Shown piece after piece: positions 9,325-17,850 of a stretch of DNA of 64,000 nucleotides (its first letter is position 1; each line of letters begins with the position of its first letter). Source of the stretch: Deltaproteobacteria bacterium (lineage in GTDB: Bacteria > Desulfobacterota > DSM-4660 > Desulfatiglandales > Desulfatiglandaceae); the NCBI GenBank assembly GCA_019307815.1, contig JAFDIV010000011.1, forward strand, positions 37,704-101,703. The letters run 5' to 3'. A program made the translations under genes and the position numbers. The notes below the pieces were generated by a model. That model made no database searches and was not told the DNA's origin. It was given only the letters and a program-made list of their open reading frames with translations.

Positions 9325-9429
9325 ATGGAAATACAAGGTTTTGTTGCTCTGGTGACTGGAGGAGCCTCTGGTTTGGGAGAGGCATGGGTACGTCTCCCAT
9401 TCCACGCCCTCCGGATGGCAGCCAAGTAA
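9325..9429 (+). pseudogene. truncated SDR (3-hydroxyacyl-CoA dehydrogenase-like) remnant
   Basis: A 34-codon reading frame with a strong Shine-Dalgarno (AAGGAGG, 9311-9317). It encodes the first beta-strand and dinucleotide loop of a short-chain dehydrogenase (FVALVTGGASGLGEA), then diverges and stops at TAA. The start and loop match type 2 3-hydroxyacyl-CoA dehydrogenases, which are about 250 residues. The catalytic Tyr-x3-Lys part is absent, so the product cannot be an active dehydrogenase. The remnant sits where a beta-oxidation dehydrogenase would be expected, between a permease and an acyl-CoA dehydrogenase, so an internal deletion is likely. Confidence 0.7.
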
Positions 9430-9487
9430 CCTCTTTGCCAAAAAAACAATATCCCATCTTGAGGGGATCTTGAAGTGGGGATGAGAA

Positions 9488-10636
9488 GTGGACTTTGACC
9501 TCAAGGAAGAACACAAGATGATTCGGGACATGACCCGAGATTTTGCCCAGGAAGTGATTCGGCCTCGATCCGAAGAGATCGAACGGACCGGCGAATATCC
9601 CTGTGACATCATGGACCAGATGGCCGAATTGGGCATGATGGGTATCCCTTTTCCAGAAGAATACGGGGGCAGCGGTGGGGACTGGGTGGGCATGCATGTG
9701 TGCATTGAGGAAATTTCCCGTGGTGACATGACCTTGGGTGCCCTGCTGGATGTGACCACAAGTATTGTTGCCCAAGAACTCTATGTTTTCGGTACTGAAG
9801 AGCAGAAAAGGCAGTGGCTCATCCCCATTGCAAAAGGAAAAGAGATCGGGGCATTTGGACTTACCGAACCTAATGCGGGCTCTGATGCGGCCTCATTGAG
9901 AACTAAGGCCGTCCTTGATAGTAGTGAATGGGTGCTAAACGGCACAAAGCAGTTCATCACAAATATCGGTTTGGACAATGCCTCGATCATCCTTGCAGCC
10001 GCTGTGACTGGGAAGAAAAAAGGCGGTCAAAACATCATCTCTGCCTTTATAGTGCCCAAGACGGCACCAGGTTTTCATCTGGGGAAACGATATGACAAGA
10101 TCGCCTGGCATGGTTCTGCCACCCATGAGGTGATCTTTGAGGACTGTCGTATTCCAAAGGAAAATCTACTTGGTGACCCCCAAAGGGGGTTTGCCCAGCA
10201 CCTAGAAGTCCTACAGACAGGGCGAATCAGTATTGCTGCCATAGCGGTGGGCATGGCCCAGGCCTGCTTGGATGAATCCGTGCGCTATGCCAAGGAAAGG
10301 GTTCAGTTTGGAAAACCCATCTTTCACTTTCAGGCTGTTCAATTCAAACTGGCGGACATGGCCGTGGCTATTGAGCTTGCCCGAAATCAGTATTTGAAGG
10401 CTGCTTGGCTCAAGGATCAAGGACGCAATCATACCTTTGAGGCCACTGCCGCAAAGCTGTTTGCCTCGGAAATGGCCGAAAAGGTGGCCAGCGACGCTGT
10501 GCAGATCCATGGCGGATATGGATATATGAGTGAATATCCGGTTTCCCGGATATACAAAAGCGCAAAGGTTCTTCAGATCGTGGAAGGGACCTCGGAAGTT
10601 CAAAGGATGATCATAGGTCGCATCCTGGCGGCCTGA
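9488..10636 (+). CDS. acyl-CoA dehydrogenase
   Basis: Cytoplasmic FAD enzyme of fatty or branched acyl-CoA oxidation, 382 residues. It has GLTEPNAGSDAASLRT near residue 120, RVQFGKPI near 270, IHGGYGYMSEYPVSR near 340 and VEGTSEVQRMIIGR at the C-terminus, with the catalytic Glu of the xEGT motif present. Start is GTG 9488, preceded by GGGGA at a suitable distance and immediately opening the family's conserved DFDLKEEHKMIRD. It follows the SDR remnant and is 17 bases from the thiolase gene. Confidence 0.9.
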   Translation: MDFDLKEEHKMIRDMTRDFAQEVIRPRSEEIERTGEYPCDIMDQMAELGMMGIPFPEEYGGSGGDWVGMHVCIEEISRGDMTLGALLDVTTSIVAQELYVFGTEEQKRQWLIPIAKGKEIGAFGLTEPNAGSDAASLRTKAVLDSSEWVLNGTKQFITNIGLDNASIILAAAVTGKKKGGQNIISAFIVPKTAPGFHLGKRYDKIAWHGSATHEVIFEDCRIPKENLLGDPQRGFAQHLEVLQTGRISIAAIAVGMAQACLDESVRYAKERVQFGKPIFHFQAVQFKLADMAVAIELARNQYLKAAWLKDQGRNHTFEATAAKLFASEMAEKVASDAVQIHGGYGYMSEYPVSRIYKSAKVLQIVEGTSEVQRMIIGRILAA

Positions 10637-10653
10637 TACAAGGAGGAGACATA

Positions 10654-11820
10654 ATGAGAGAAGTTGCCATATTGGGCGTAGGCATGACAAAATTCGGGAT
10701 TTCTGAAAAGACAAACCTTGAGATGTTTGCGGAAGCGGCCCTTGAGGCCATTGAAAAATCAGGGCTTGAGCCAAAGGATATGGATGCGCTTTTTTTTGGA
10801 AACTGCTTGGGCGGATTCGAAGAGGGCCAGCTCCATATGGCTCCCTTTGCGCACGCGGAACTGGGACTCCCCACCTCTTCACCTGCAACCCGATTTGAAT
10901 CAGCGTGTGCGACTGCTACAGTGGCTATTCGGCACGGGGCATTACTGGTAAGCGCAGGGGTCTATGATATCGTGCTTGCAGGCGGAACAGAGAGGGCTGC
11001 CAAGATGGACACACCCCTTGCCACTCGGACATTTGCCATGGCATCACAGGCCCAACATGAATATGGAGCAGGTATCACCTTTCCTGGTGTGTTTGCCATG
11101 GCTGCCCATATGTATGCCGCCAAGTACGGGATCGAGCTTTCAGAACTCAAGAAACACATGGCTGAAGTAGCGGTAAAGAACCACCACCATGGTACCCTGA
11201 ACCCAAAAGCCCACTTTCAAAAGGAAATCACAGTAGACACGGTGCTCGAAAGCATGATGGTAGCTGATCCCTTGCAGCTTTTCGATTGCTGCCCGTTTTC
11301 AGATGGCGCAGCAGCTGTAGTTATTGCAGAGGCGGGCAGGGCAAAAGACCTCATGGACAATCCCATCACCATTGCTGGCATGGGACAGGCCTCTTGTGGG
11401 CCCCTTTATTTGCAGCGGGACCTCACCAGAGTGAAAGCAAGGGAGGCAGCCATAAAACAGGCCTATTCCCAGGCAGGTGTTGGTCCTGAAGATATTGATG
11501 TCGTGGAGCTACATGATTGTTTTACCATTGCCGAGATCTTGGCTATTGAGAGTTTTGGGTTTTACGAGTTCGGCAAGGGATATGATGCCGCAACCAAAGG
11601 TGAAGCAGGGTTTGGAGGTAAGGTGGTGGTCAACCCCTCTGGAGGACTCAAGGCCAAAGGCCATCCCATTGGAGCCACTGGTGCAGCGCAGGTCACGGAG
11701 ATCGTGCAACAACTGCGGGGCGAGTGCGGCCAGCGCCAGGTGGAAGGTGCCCGGATCGGGCTTGTGGATACCTTGGGGGGAGACCTGGGAACAGTTTGTA
11801 ACATCATTCTGAGGAGTTGA
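10654..11820 (+). CDS. thiolase family protein (SCP-x/acetyl-CoA acetyltransferase-like)
   Basis: Thiolase fold enzyme of 388 residues expected to cleave a 3-ketoacyl-CoA or act as a retro-aldolase. The nucleophilic Cys is in ESACATATVAI near residue 86. The HDCFTIAE motif is near 290, and GGLKAKGHPIGATGAAQ near 330 supplies the second active-site His. RBS is AAGGAGGAG. It is 3 bases from a DUF35 gene, and this thiolase-DUF35 pairing is the known arrangement of SCP-x-type thiolases and steroid side-chain aldolases, where DUF35 is a required partner. Confidence 0.88.
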   Translation: MREVAILGVGMTKFGISEKTNLEMFAEAALEAIEKSGLEPKDMDALFFGNCLGGFEEGQLHMAPFAHAELGLPTSSPATRFESACATATVAIRHGALLVSAGVYDIVLAGGTERAAKMDTPLATRTFAMASQAQHEYGAGITFPGVFAMAAHMYAAKYGIELSELKKHMAEVAVKNHHHGTLNPKAHFQKEITVDTVLESMMVADPLQLFDCCPFSDGAAAVVIAEAGRAKDLMDNPITIAGMGQASCGPLYLQRDLTRVKAREAAIKQAYSQAGVGPEDIDVVELHDCFTIAEILAIESFGFYEFGKGYDAATKGEAGFGGKVVVNPSGGLKAKGHPIGATGAAQVTEIVQQLRGECGQRQVEGARIGLVDTLGGDLGTVCNIILRS

Positions 11821-11823
11821 GAC

Positions 11824-12228
11824 ATGGCCTATCCCATTACATATGCACAATATCAGGAATATCTTAAGAAAGGTGAATTCATTGGCCTCAAGTGCGCCAA
11901 ATGCGGATCCATCAACTTTCCGCCCATGGCCGTATGCCGGGACTGTAGCGGAACGACTCTGGAACCTGTTTCCTTGAAAGGTGAAGGGACGATAAGGACA
12001 TTCACCGTGATTCGCGTTGCCCCTGAAGGGAAAAAACCTCCTTATATTATCGCCATGGTAGAGCTGGATGAGGGGCCTTACGTAATCGGGAATCTTGAAG
12101 GTATCACACCCGATGAGACCGGTATGGACCTTATAGGCAAAAAGGTGCGCATGGGGACCCGTATGGTACAGGGTGATGTCTATTCTTTGGGAGATGCCCA
12201 CGTCCCTACTTTCACTTTAATGGAGTAA
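11824..12228 (+). CDS. DUF35 OB-fold/zinc-ribbon protein
   Basis: Small partner protein of thiolase-like enzymes (134 residues). The N-terminal rubredoxin-like zinc ribbon has Cys24, Cys27, Cys38 and Cys41 (CAKC and CRDC). It is followed by the OB-fold acyl-CoA-binding domain with GEGTIRTFTVIRVAP and YIIAMVELDEGPYVIGNLEG. It starts 3 bases after the thiolase gene, consistent with a stable complex. Confidence 0.88.
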   Translation: MAYPITYAQYQEYLKKGEFIGLKCAKCGSINFPPMAVCRDCSGTTLEPVSLKGEGTIRTFTVIRVAPEGKKPPYIIAMVELDEGPYVIGNLEGITPDETGMDLIGKKVRMGTRMVQGDVYSLGDAHVPTFTLME

Positions 12229-12241
12229 GCCAGCGAAAAGA

Positions 12242-12258
12242 ACCCTCGCACTGAGGGT
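12242..12258. terminator. possible weak terminator hairpin
   Basis: ACCCTC and GAGGGT form a perfect 6-base stem around a 5-base loop just downstream of the DUF35 stop. No T-run follows, so it may be a pause or RNA-stabilising hairpin rather than an intrinsic terminator. Confidence 0.3.
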
Positions 12259-12297
12259 AGACCCAACATGACAATCTGCAAAGGCTGATCAGTGGGT

Positions 12298-13230
12298 ATG
12301 GACCTTCGGTCTAAATTTATTGGGGGTATGATCGGCAGCGCCTTGGGTGATGCCATCGGCGAGCTTGCTTTTGAATTTCCTGATAAAAACACCCTTCTCA
12401 ATAAAGTAGCACGATCCCAATTACATCGCTATACCGATGATACGGCTATGGCCATAGGCCTTGCCGAATCCATTGTGGAAAAAGGCGATATCGACCCGCA
12501 ACACCTTGGCGACAGGTTCCAAAGCAACTTTGTTGCCGAGCCATGGCGTGGGTACGCCTCAGGCCCTCCTACCGTCTTCGCCCTGGTAAAACGGCACAAA
12601 ATATCTTATCTGAAGGCTGCCAAAACCCTATTTGGTGGCCAAGGCTCCCTTGGAAACGGGGCAGCCATGCGAATCGTGCCGGTTGCCCTCTTTTTCCATG
12701 ACACTCCTGGCCTTCTCCACAAAGCCCGCTTATCAGCCCAGGTAACACACGCCCATCCTGTGGGCATGGACGGAGCTGCAATCCAGGCATTGGCCATAGC
12801 GCGAGCCGTGGATCTTGACCCCTTAGAGACCTTTTCCCGTGATTTTTTCATTGAAGAGCTCATCGCAGCAGCCCAAACACGGGAAATCAAGGAAAAGATG
12901 ATCCTTGTAAGCCACCTACTTGCAGAGGGGGCTTCTTCAAAAGAGGCCGCCGACAGACTAGGACATTCGGTAGCAGTACACGAGTCCATGCCCTTTGCCA
13001 TATATGCCTTTGCCCGTTATCCCAAGTCCTTCGAGGCCTGCCTAATGTGTGCGGTACTGCATGGCGGGGACCGCGATACCCTGGGAGCCATGGCAGGAGC
13101 CATTTCCGGCGCCTACCTGGGTATCCATGCCATTCCCTCTGACTGGGTTGCCAGGCTGGAAAATCGCTCCTACCTTGAAGAACTTGCCATAAACCTTTAT
13201 ACCATCCACACTGGCAAGCAAGGTTCATGA
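12298..13230 (+). CDS. ADP-ribosylglycohydrolase family protein (DraG-like)
   Basis: Predicted Mg-dependent hydrolase removing ADP-ribose from proteins or small molecules. Family motifs are GSALGDAIGE near residue 17, YTDDTAMAIG near 43, GNGAAMRIVP near 120, HAHPVGMDGA near 153 and GGDRDTLGAMAGAISGAYLG near 260. The aspartates are those expected to bind the dinuclear metal centre. Start may be ATG 12298 or GTG 12292; neither has a strong RBS. No ADP-ribosyltransferase partner (DraT) is visible in this window, so its target is unknown. Confidence 0.85.
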   Translation: MDLRSKFIGGMIGSALGDAIGELAFEFPDKNTLLNKVARSQLHRYTDDTAMAIGLAESIVEKGDIDPQHLGDRFQSNFVAEPWRGYASGPPTVFALVKRHKISYLKAAKTLFGGQGSLGNGAAMRIVPVALFFHDTPGLLHKARLSAQVTHAHPVGMDGAAIQALAIARAVDLDPLETFSRDFFIEELIAAAQTREIKEKMILVSHLLAEGASSKEAADRLGHSVAVHESMPFAIYAFARYPKSFEACLMCAVLHGGDRDTLGAMAGAISGAYLGIHAIPSDWVARLENRSYLEELAINLYTIHTGKQGS

Positions 13231-13328
13231 TCTGCGGAGGCATTCCCAAGATGAAAGTAAAAATCGGCTCCACCCCTGCAATAGGAATAACATAGGTTCC
13301 CCAAGGTCGATCTCCATCCAACGGCCCC

Positions 13329-13517
13329 ATGAAGGTAGGTGTACAGCCTGGCCCCACGGTGGAAGAGCTCTTGGAAAAACTAGCTTCCCTGGGACCTAAG
13401 GATCAGTTCGACGACATCGTGATCCATGTGATTGTAAACAGAACGCTTAAGAGGCACGATTACGTGCTTCAGCCAGGTGATGTCATTGACCTCCATATCC
13501 CTGTCTCTGGTGGGTAA
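13329..13517 (+). CDS. MoaD/ThiS-family sulfur carrier-like protein, probably N-terminally interrupted
   Basis: The C-terminal half is a clear ubiquitin-like sulfur carrier: TVEELLEKLA, then VNRTLKRHDYVLQPGDVIDLHIPVSGG with the terminal Gly-Gly that is activated in MoaD and ThiS. The first beta-strand is missing if translation starts here. An in-frame ATG at 13251, with GGAGG at 13236-13240, opens MKVKIGSTPAIGIT, is stopped by TAG at 13293-13295, and continues in the same frame into this ORF. The full gene is therefore probably 13251-13517 with a nonsense codon. Whether the short form is made is unknown. It lies 20 bases after the DraG-like gene. Confidence 0.6.
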   Translation: MKVGVQPGPTVEELLEKLASLGPKDQFDDIVIHVIVNRTLKRHDYVLQPGDVIDLHIPVSGG

Positions 13518-13641
13518 TAAATAACAAGGGCCCGTACCCGCCTTTTGCTCTGCTTCCCAATACCTTGCTGAACCTCTGCTGGTACTTAATATTCGTCTCG
13601 CCCACTTAGACATGAATATCATGCTTTACACAAAAACCGTC

Positions 13642-13670
13642 TTGACATAATACTTGATACACATAATAAT
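13642..13670 (+). promoter_or_regulatory. sigma70-type promoter of vapBC
   Basis: TTGACA (13642-13647) and AATAAT (13665-13670) are spaced 17 bases apart, upstream of the antitoxin gene. The intervening DNA is strongly AT-rich. An ACATATGT palindrome just downstream could be part of the autoregulatory operator usual for VapBC complexes. Confidence 0.55.
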
Positions 13671-13710
13671 TACACATATGTATTTTTATTACATCCTATG
13701 AGAAGGTGCA

Positions 13711-13983
13711 ATGTCTGTAAGAATTCAGGTTATACTAGAGGAAAAGGAGGCGGCAAGATTCAGGGCCAAAGCCGCAAAAGAATCAAAATCCCTTAGCGCC
13801 TGGCTAAGGGATGCGGGCAGAAAAATGCTTGAAATGGAAAAAAACGCCCAACTTACCGACGAGGAAGCACTAAGGGCCTTCTTCCAAAAATCCAATGAGA
13901 GGGAAAAGGAAGGAACAGAGTCGGATTGGGAAGAGCACAAGAAGATGATACTTGATGGGTTTAGCTCGGGGCAGAAGCTGTGA
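13711..13983 (+). CDS. VapB-type antitoxin
   Basis: A 90-residue protein whose N-terminus (VRIQVILEEKEAARFRAKAAKESKSLSAWLRDAGRK) has the beta-strand/helix/helix pattern of ribbon-helix-helix DNA-binding antitoxins. The acidic C-terminal tail would wrap the toxin. Its TGA stop overlaps the toxin GTG start by 4 bases. Autoregulation from the upstream promoter is expected for this class. Confidence 0.75.
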   Translation: MSVRIQVILEEKEAARFRAKAAKESKSLSAWLRDAGRKMLEMEKNAQLTDEEALRAFFQKSNEREKEGTESDWEEHKKMILDGFSSGQKL

Positions 13984-14357
13984 TCTTTGTAGACACCAAC
14001 GTGTTTATTTATGCAGTGGGCAAACCTCACCCCTTAAGATCAGAGGCACAGGAATTCTTTATAAACTCCAGCAAGGCGGGACAAAGATTGGTAACCTCAG
14101 CAGAGGTACTTCAAGAGCTTTTGCATGTCTATCTACCGGTACGACGGATTGAAACCCTTGATGCTGCCCTTGAATTGGCAACAAAAGGGGTCCACGAGAT
14201 CATACCCATAACACAAGATGATGTGACGCATGCCAGGGTCCTTGTTGATAGGTATCCACACCTAACCGCTAGAGACCTTTTACATTTGGCAGTGTGCCAG
14301 CGGAACGGGATCAAACAGATAAAAACGTTTGACAGAGGCCTTCAGGCAGTATTTTAG
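13980..14357 (+). CDS. vapC: PIN-domain toxin, VapC-type
   Basis: Predicted Mg-dependent ribonuclease, 125 residues. The PIN acidic residues are present: Asp5 (FVDTNVFIY), Glu42 and Glu46, Asp99 (TARDLLHLA) and Asp118 (TFDRG). The GTG start overlaps the antitoxin stop (GTGA), so translation is coupled. It ends in TAG. Family members usually cut tRNA or rRNA loops; the target here is unknown. Confidence 0.85.
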   Translation: MIFVDTNVFIYAVGKPHPLRSEAQEFFINSSKAGQRLVTSAEVLQELLHVYLPVRRIETLDAALELATKGVHEIIPITQDDVTHARVLVDRYPHLTARDLLHLAVCQRNGIKQIKTFDRGLQAVF

Positions 14358-14384
14358 GGCTGTTAAAACCCACCGGCGAACTAT

Positions 14385-15527
14385 TCATAGACCCATAAAC
14401 TTTGCGGCAATGATCTTCATAATTTCATTGGTGCCAGCGAAAATGGAAAGGACGCGCGTATCCCGCCACGCCCGGGCAATGGGATACTCTTCGCAATAGC
14501 CATAACCCCCATGAAGTTGGACGCAACGGTCTGCCACCCGCATGGCCATCTCTGTTGTCCAATACTTGGCCATGGAAACCTCCACCACAATATTCCTCCC
14601 CTCCATGTGATCGACAATCAACTTGTCAAGAAAGGTACGGCCCAGTTTCACCTCTGTTGCCATCTCAACAAGGGTAAATTGGGTATTCTGGAACTTTGAG
14701 ATGGGTCTTCCGAAGGCAGTACGCTCTTTACAGTACTTTATGGTCATCTCCAGCATGTGCTCGGCCCCTGCCACTGCCGCTATGGCACACATGAGCCGTT
14801 CCTGTTGGAGTTTTTCCATCATCATCATGAAACCGCCCCCCTTTTGACCGAGGCGATTGGCCTTTGGTATCCTGCAGTCTTCGAAGAAAAGCTCGGCAGT
14901 GTCTTGGCTATGCCATCCCACCTTGCGGATCTTCTTCCCTTTTTCAAATCCAGGGGTCCCGGCCTCCACGAGGTAGAGGTCAATGGCCTCATAGGGATTC
15001 TTTACGGAAGGGTCCTTTGCGGCAAGCACAAGCAGGTCACAATTGATTCCATTGCTTATAAAGGTCTTCTGGCCGTTGATGATCACCGTGTCACCATCTT
15101 CTACGGCCGTGGTGCGAATGGCAGCCAGGTCACTACCTGTATTAGGCTCGGTCATGGCAATGGCTGTTATCATTTCTCCAGACACACACTTGGGCAGATA
15201 CTTGCGCTTTAACTCCTCAGAGGTAAAGGATGTAATGTAAGGGACCACCACATCACTATGAAGAGGGGCTGCAAGACCTGTGTGATTGGTGCGTACCAAC
15301 TCCTCAGCCAAAATGACCGAATAGAGAAAATCGGCCCCTAGACCTCCGTATTCCTCCGGCACCTGCATACAAAGGAAGCCCTGTTCTCCCATCTTGCGCC
15401 ACACGGTTTTGGGGACAATACCAGCCTCCTCCCACTGGTCCACGTAAGGGATGACTTCCTTTTCAAGGAACTTCTTTACAGTCTCTCTGAAAATCCTGTG
15501 CTCTTCTTTATACTTGATTATCTCCAT
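14385..15527 (-). CDS. acyl-CoA dehydrogenase
   Basis: FAD enzyme of 380 residues. It has AMTEPNTGSDLAAIRTTA near residue 125, INGQKTFISNG near 150, RTAFGRPIS near 265, LHGGYGYCEEYPIAR near 340 and FAGTNEIMKII at the C-terminus. The residue before GT is Ala, not Glu. This is the pattern seen when the catalytic base lies on another helix, as in isovaleryl- and long-chain enzymes. It is convergent with vapC, separated by only 27 bases. Substrate not determinable. Confidence 0.88.
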   Translation of the reverse strand: MEIIKYKEEHRIFRETVKKFLEKEVIPYVDQWEEAGIVPKTVWRKMGEQGFLCMQVPEEYGGLGADFLYSVILAEELVRTNHTGLAAPLHSDVVVPYITSFTSEELKRKYLPKCVSGEMITAIAMTEPNTGSDLAAIRTTAVEDGDTVIINGQKTFISNGINCDLLVLAAKDPSVKNPYEAIDLYLVEAGTPGFEKGKKIRKVGWHSQDTAELFFEDCRIPKANRLGQKGGGFMMMMEKLQQERLMCAIAAVAGAEHMLEMTIKYCKERTAFGRPISKFQNTQFTLVEMATEVKLGRTFLDKLIVDHMEGRNIVVEVSMAKYWTTEMAMRVADRCVQLHGGYGYCEEYPIARAWRDTRVLSIFAGTNEIMKIIAAKFMGL

Positions 15528-15672
15528 CTCAAGGGTCCTCGTAATATAGACATGTTAATCAGAAGGCCAAAGGTTCCTATATATAGCTGTCAGCAATATG
15601 AGCACCTGCCTGCCCGCCATAGCTCTGAGGGGCAGCCAAAGGGATGGATCTGAAGGTTTGGCTGGTCTGGAA

Positions 15673-15708
15673 AGATTTCTTCCCCCTGACGCGGGAGTCG
15701 AAATGACA
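15673..15708. repeat. dispersed repeat copy ending in gtcgaaatgaca
   Basis: A 36-base segment that starts AGATT and ends GTCGAAATGACA. A related 36-base segment lies at 29430-29465 (ends ACTCAAAATGACA), and inverted versions bound the element at 39767-39875. It lies in a 257-base gap between the dehydrogenase and a hypothetical gene, in which no other feature was seen. Confidence 0.4.
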
Positions 15709-15783
15709 TAATTACAGTATGTTCGTGGCATTAATGCTAGAACTTTCGACATTTGGCGCTAAAGGAACTTATTTTTGATTTTT

Positions 15784-16116
15784 TCACCTAGATATATCTA
15801 CCGAATAGGCTTGTCCTTCACTGTCGTAGAATATGATCCTCTCAGCCTCCTGCCACATCCTTTCGTCCATATAACAATAAAAGGCAATGGTCTGGCCCGG
15901 CTCAATCCTGTGTCTGCCGTGGGGCATGAGGTTTTCCACCCTTTTTGTCCCCTTCTTCCCCACAAGGTCAAAATAGCTATAAACCTCTACCTCCTTTTCG
16001 CCCGTATTTTTCACGTGGATCTCAAGGTTTTGATCCCAAACCCTTATGGAGCAACAGGTCTTAAACGAGAGGATATCCTCAGCAGGAGAATTCATGACGG
16101 GCGTGATCTTCAGCAT
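15784..16116 (-). CDS. conserved-looking hypothetical protein, 110 residues
   Basis: Not recognised. The translation is beta-rich with alternating hydrophobic residues (LEIHVKNTGEKEVEVYSYFDL, then a GQTIAFYCYMDERMW segment). This resembles a small immunoglobulin-like or jelly-roll fold with a conserved Gly/His-rich middle. There is no signal peptide or membrane segment. It lies between a dehydrogenase and a thiolase gene on the same strand. Confidence 0.6.
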   Translation of the reverse strand: MLKITPVMNSPAEDILSFKTCCSIRVWDQNLEIHVKNTGEKEVEVYSYFDLVGKKGTKRVENLMPHGRHRIEPGQTIAFYCYMDERMWQEAERIIFYDSEGQAYSVDISR

Positions 16117-16172
16117 GATTTCAGTCCAGATGGCTTCTATCTATAGTCTTTGGCATTGAGCCTTTAACCTTC

Positions 16173-17384
16173 CTATCCCTCAAATCTTCCCACAATGGCA
16201 ATACTACATATATTCATAAAGGGCACACCCCCCAGATTGTGGGTCAGGCCGAAGCGGGGATCCTCAATCTGCCTCTGTCCAGCCCTCCCATGGAACTGAA
16301 GATACATCTCATAGAGCATCCGGAGGCCGGAGGCACCAATGGGATGCCCAAAACACTTGAGCCCTCCGTCCACCTGGCAGGGCACCCCGCCCCCATCTCG
16401 ATCATAGAAACCATCCAGCACGTCCTTTACAGCCTGGCCCCGTTCCGAGATATGGAGATCCTCATAGGTCACTAGTTCAGTGATAGAAAAGCAGTCATGC
16501 ACCTCCATCATACTGATCTCTTCCCGCGGATTTTTTATCCCCGCCTCTTCATAGGCCTTGGCGCTGCAACGTTCGGTGGTAATGAAATGGTCTCCATCCC
16601 ACTCATTATACCCCATCTCCTCACCATTGCTCAGTGCCAATTGCAATGCCTTTACGGTGACAAGATCCTTCTTGCCCATATCCTTTGCCCTTTCCACAGT
16701 GGTTACAATGGCACATGCTGCCCCATCACTTACACCGCAGCAGTCATAAAGCCCCAAAGGGTAAACAATTATGGGGGCGGCCATCACCTGATCCACTGTA
16801 ATGGGTCTCCGGAGATGGGCCTTGGGGTTGAGTGCGCCGTTGGCATGGCTTTTTACAGAGACATGGGCAAGAGCCTTCTTTAGATCATTGTCAGGGATGC
16901 GGTACTTGGCGGCATAGGCCGTTGCCAACTGGGCAAAGGCCCCTGGCGCTGTCACATTGGGCCACCATAACCAACTAAGAGATCCCCAGTTTGATCCGGG
17001 ATTGGGCAGCCCCCCATAACCTGTGTCTTTCAGCTTTTCAACACCCATGGCAAGACATATGTCATACGCCCCTGATGCCACGGCATATACCGCTCCGCGG
17101 AAGGCCTCTGTACCGCTGGCGCAAAAATTCTCTGTCCGGGTAACAGGAATAAAGGGCAGCCTTAATGTGGTTGATAAAGGTAAAGCGCTCTTGCCCACAT
17201 TAATCTCTTCCAAGCACGTACCTAACCAAGCAGCCTGAATCTCATCCCTTTCAATCCCTGCATCCTGGATGCACTCCTCAAAGGCCTCCACCATTAGTTC
17301 CTCTGCGCTTACATCCCAGCGCTCTCCAAACTTGGTGCACCCCATCCCAATGATTGCCACCTTGTCCCTGATTCCTGTGGACAT
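16173..17384 (-). CDS. thiolase family protein (acetyl-CoA acetyltransferase-like)
   Basis: 403-residue thiolase. The nucleophilic Cys is in ENFCASGTEAFRGA near residue 90. HDCFSITELVTYEDL lies near 295 and DGGLKCFGHPIGASGLR near 345. It belongs to the SCP-x-like branch, as does the thiolase at 10.6 kb, but no DUF35 gene adjoins it. It ends in TAG. Probably part of the same acyl-CoA catabolism as the nearby multifunctional enzyme. Confidence 0.85.
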   Translation of the reverse strand: MSTGIRDKVAIIGMGCTKFGERWDVSAEELMVEAFEECIQDAGIERDEIQAAWLGTCLEEINVGKSALPLSTTLRLPFIPVTRTENFCASGTEAFRGAVYAVASGAYDICLAMGVEKLKDTGYGGLPNPGSNWGSLSWLWWPNVTAPGAFAQLATAYAAKYRIPDNDLKKALAHVSVKSHANGALNPKAHLRRPITVDQVMAAPIIVYPLGLYDCCGVSDGAACAIVTTVERAKDMGKKDLVTVKALQLALSNGEEMGYNEWDGDHFITTERCSAKAYEEAGIKNPREEISMMEVHDCFSITELVTYEDLHISERGQAVKDVLDGFYDRDGGGVPCQVDGGLKCFGHPIGASGLRMLYEMYLQFHGRAGQRQIEDPRFGLTHNLGGVPFMNICSIAIVGRFEG

Positions 17385-17415
17385 ACCGAAAACCCCTTTT
17401 TAAGTTATAAGTTAT

Positions 17416-17440
17416 GAGTGAGCTAAAGTGCCTAGAGTTA
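17416..17440 (+). repeat. left inverted repeat flanking S23-type gene
   Basis: This 25-base segment matches the reverse complement of 17851-17875 at 22 of 25 positions. It includes a perfect internal run, agtgcctagagt. The left side also carries a 33-base-period tandem duplication of gttatgagtgagctaaag (17411-17428 and 17444-17461). Confidence 0.65.
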
Positions 17441-17479
17441 TGAGTTATGAGTGAGCTAAAGTTATGAGTGGAAAGGCTT

Positions 17480-17836
17480 TCATCTCGTCTTCCTCCCTAT
17501 CGACGAAAAAATCGCCAAAAGCTCCCCACATTCTCTTTTAAGCGCCTCCAAACTATCATTAGAAGCCCAACCAATTTCACCTATAATCTCCAACCAATAC
17601 CCCGTTTCACTCGCCTCACTCGCACATATCGCAATCTTGTTCCGAAAATCCGCCTTGCTCCTCGCCCGGTTCGCCTCCCTATAGTTAGCACCAATCGATG
17701 TCCCCGACTTTGTTAGTTGATTCCTTATTACTCTGCCCTCTGGGCTGTTGGGCAGCCTCGAGCAAAGTTTTATTATACTTACACTGAATCTCTTAGTTCT
17801 TGCCTCCAAATCCCTCGCAAACTCCCTGTTCTCCAT
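17480..17836 (-). CDS. four-helix-bundle protein (S23 / 23S rRNA intervening-sequence family)
   Basis: 118 residues matching the S23-type family: an N-terminal FARDLEARTKRFSVSIIKLCSRLP segment, the characteristic NQLTKSGTSIGANYREANRARSKADF centre, and a C-terminal ASETGYWLEIIGE helix. Proteins of this family form pentameric four-helix bundles; their biological role is unsettled, and many are encoded in 23S rRNA insertions. Here it is a free-standing gene between two acyl-CoA genes, flanked by 25-base inverted repeats (17416-17440 and 17851-17875). Base composition is strongly skewed, with few G on the plus strand. Confidence 0.85.
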   Translation of the reverse strand: MENREFARDLEARTKRFSVSIIKLCSRLPNSPEGRVIRNQLTKSGTSIGANYREANRARSKADFRNKIAICASEASETGYWLEIIGEIGWASNDSLEALKRECGELLAIFSSIGRKTR

Positions 17837-17850
17837 CCCCCAACTCTAAC

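Noticed and set aside
10211..10888. A 225-codon minus-strand open frame across the dehydrogenase/thiolase junction.
   Set aside because: Antisense to two well-supported genes and with no recognisable motif.
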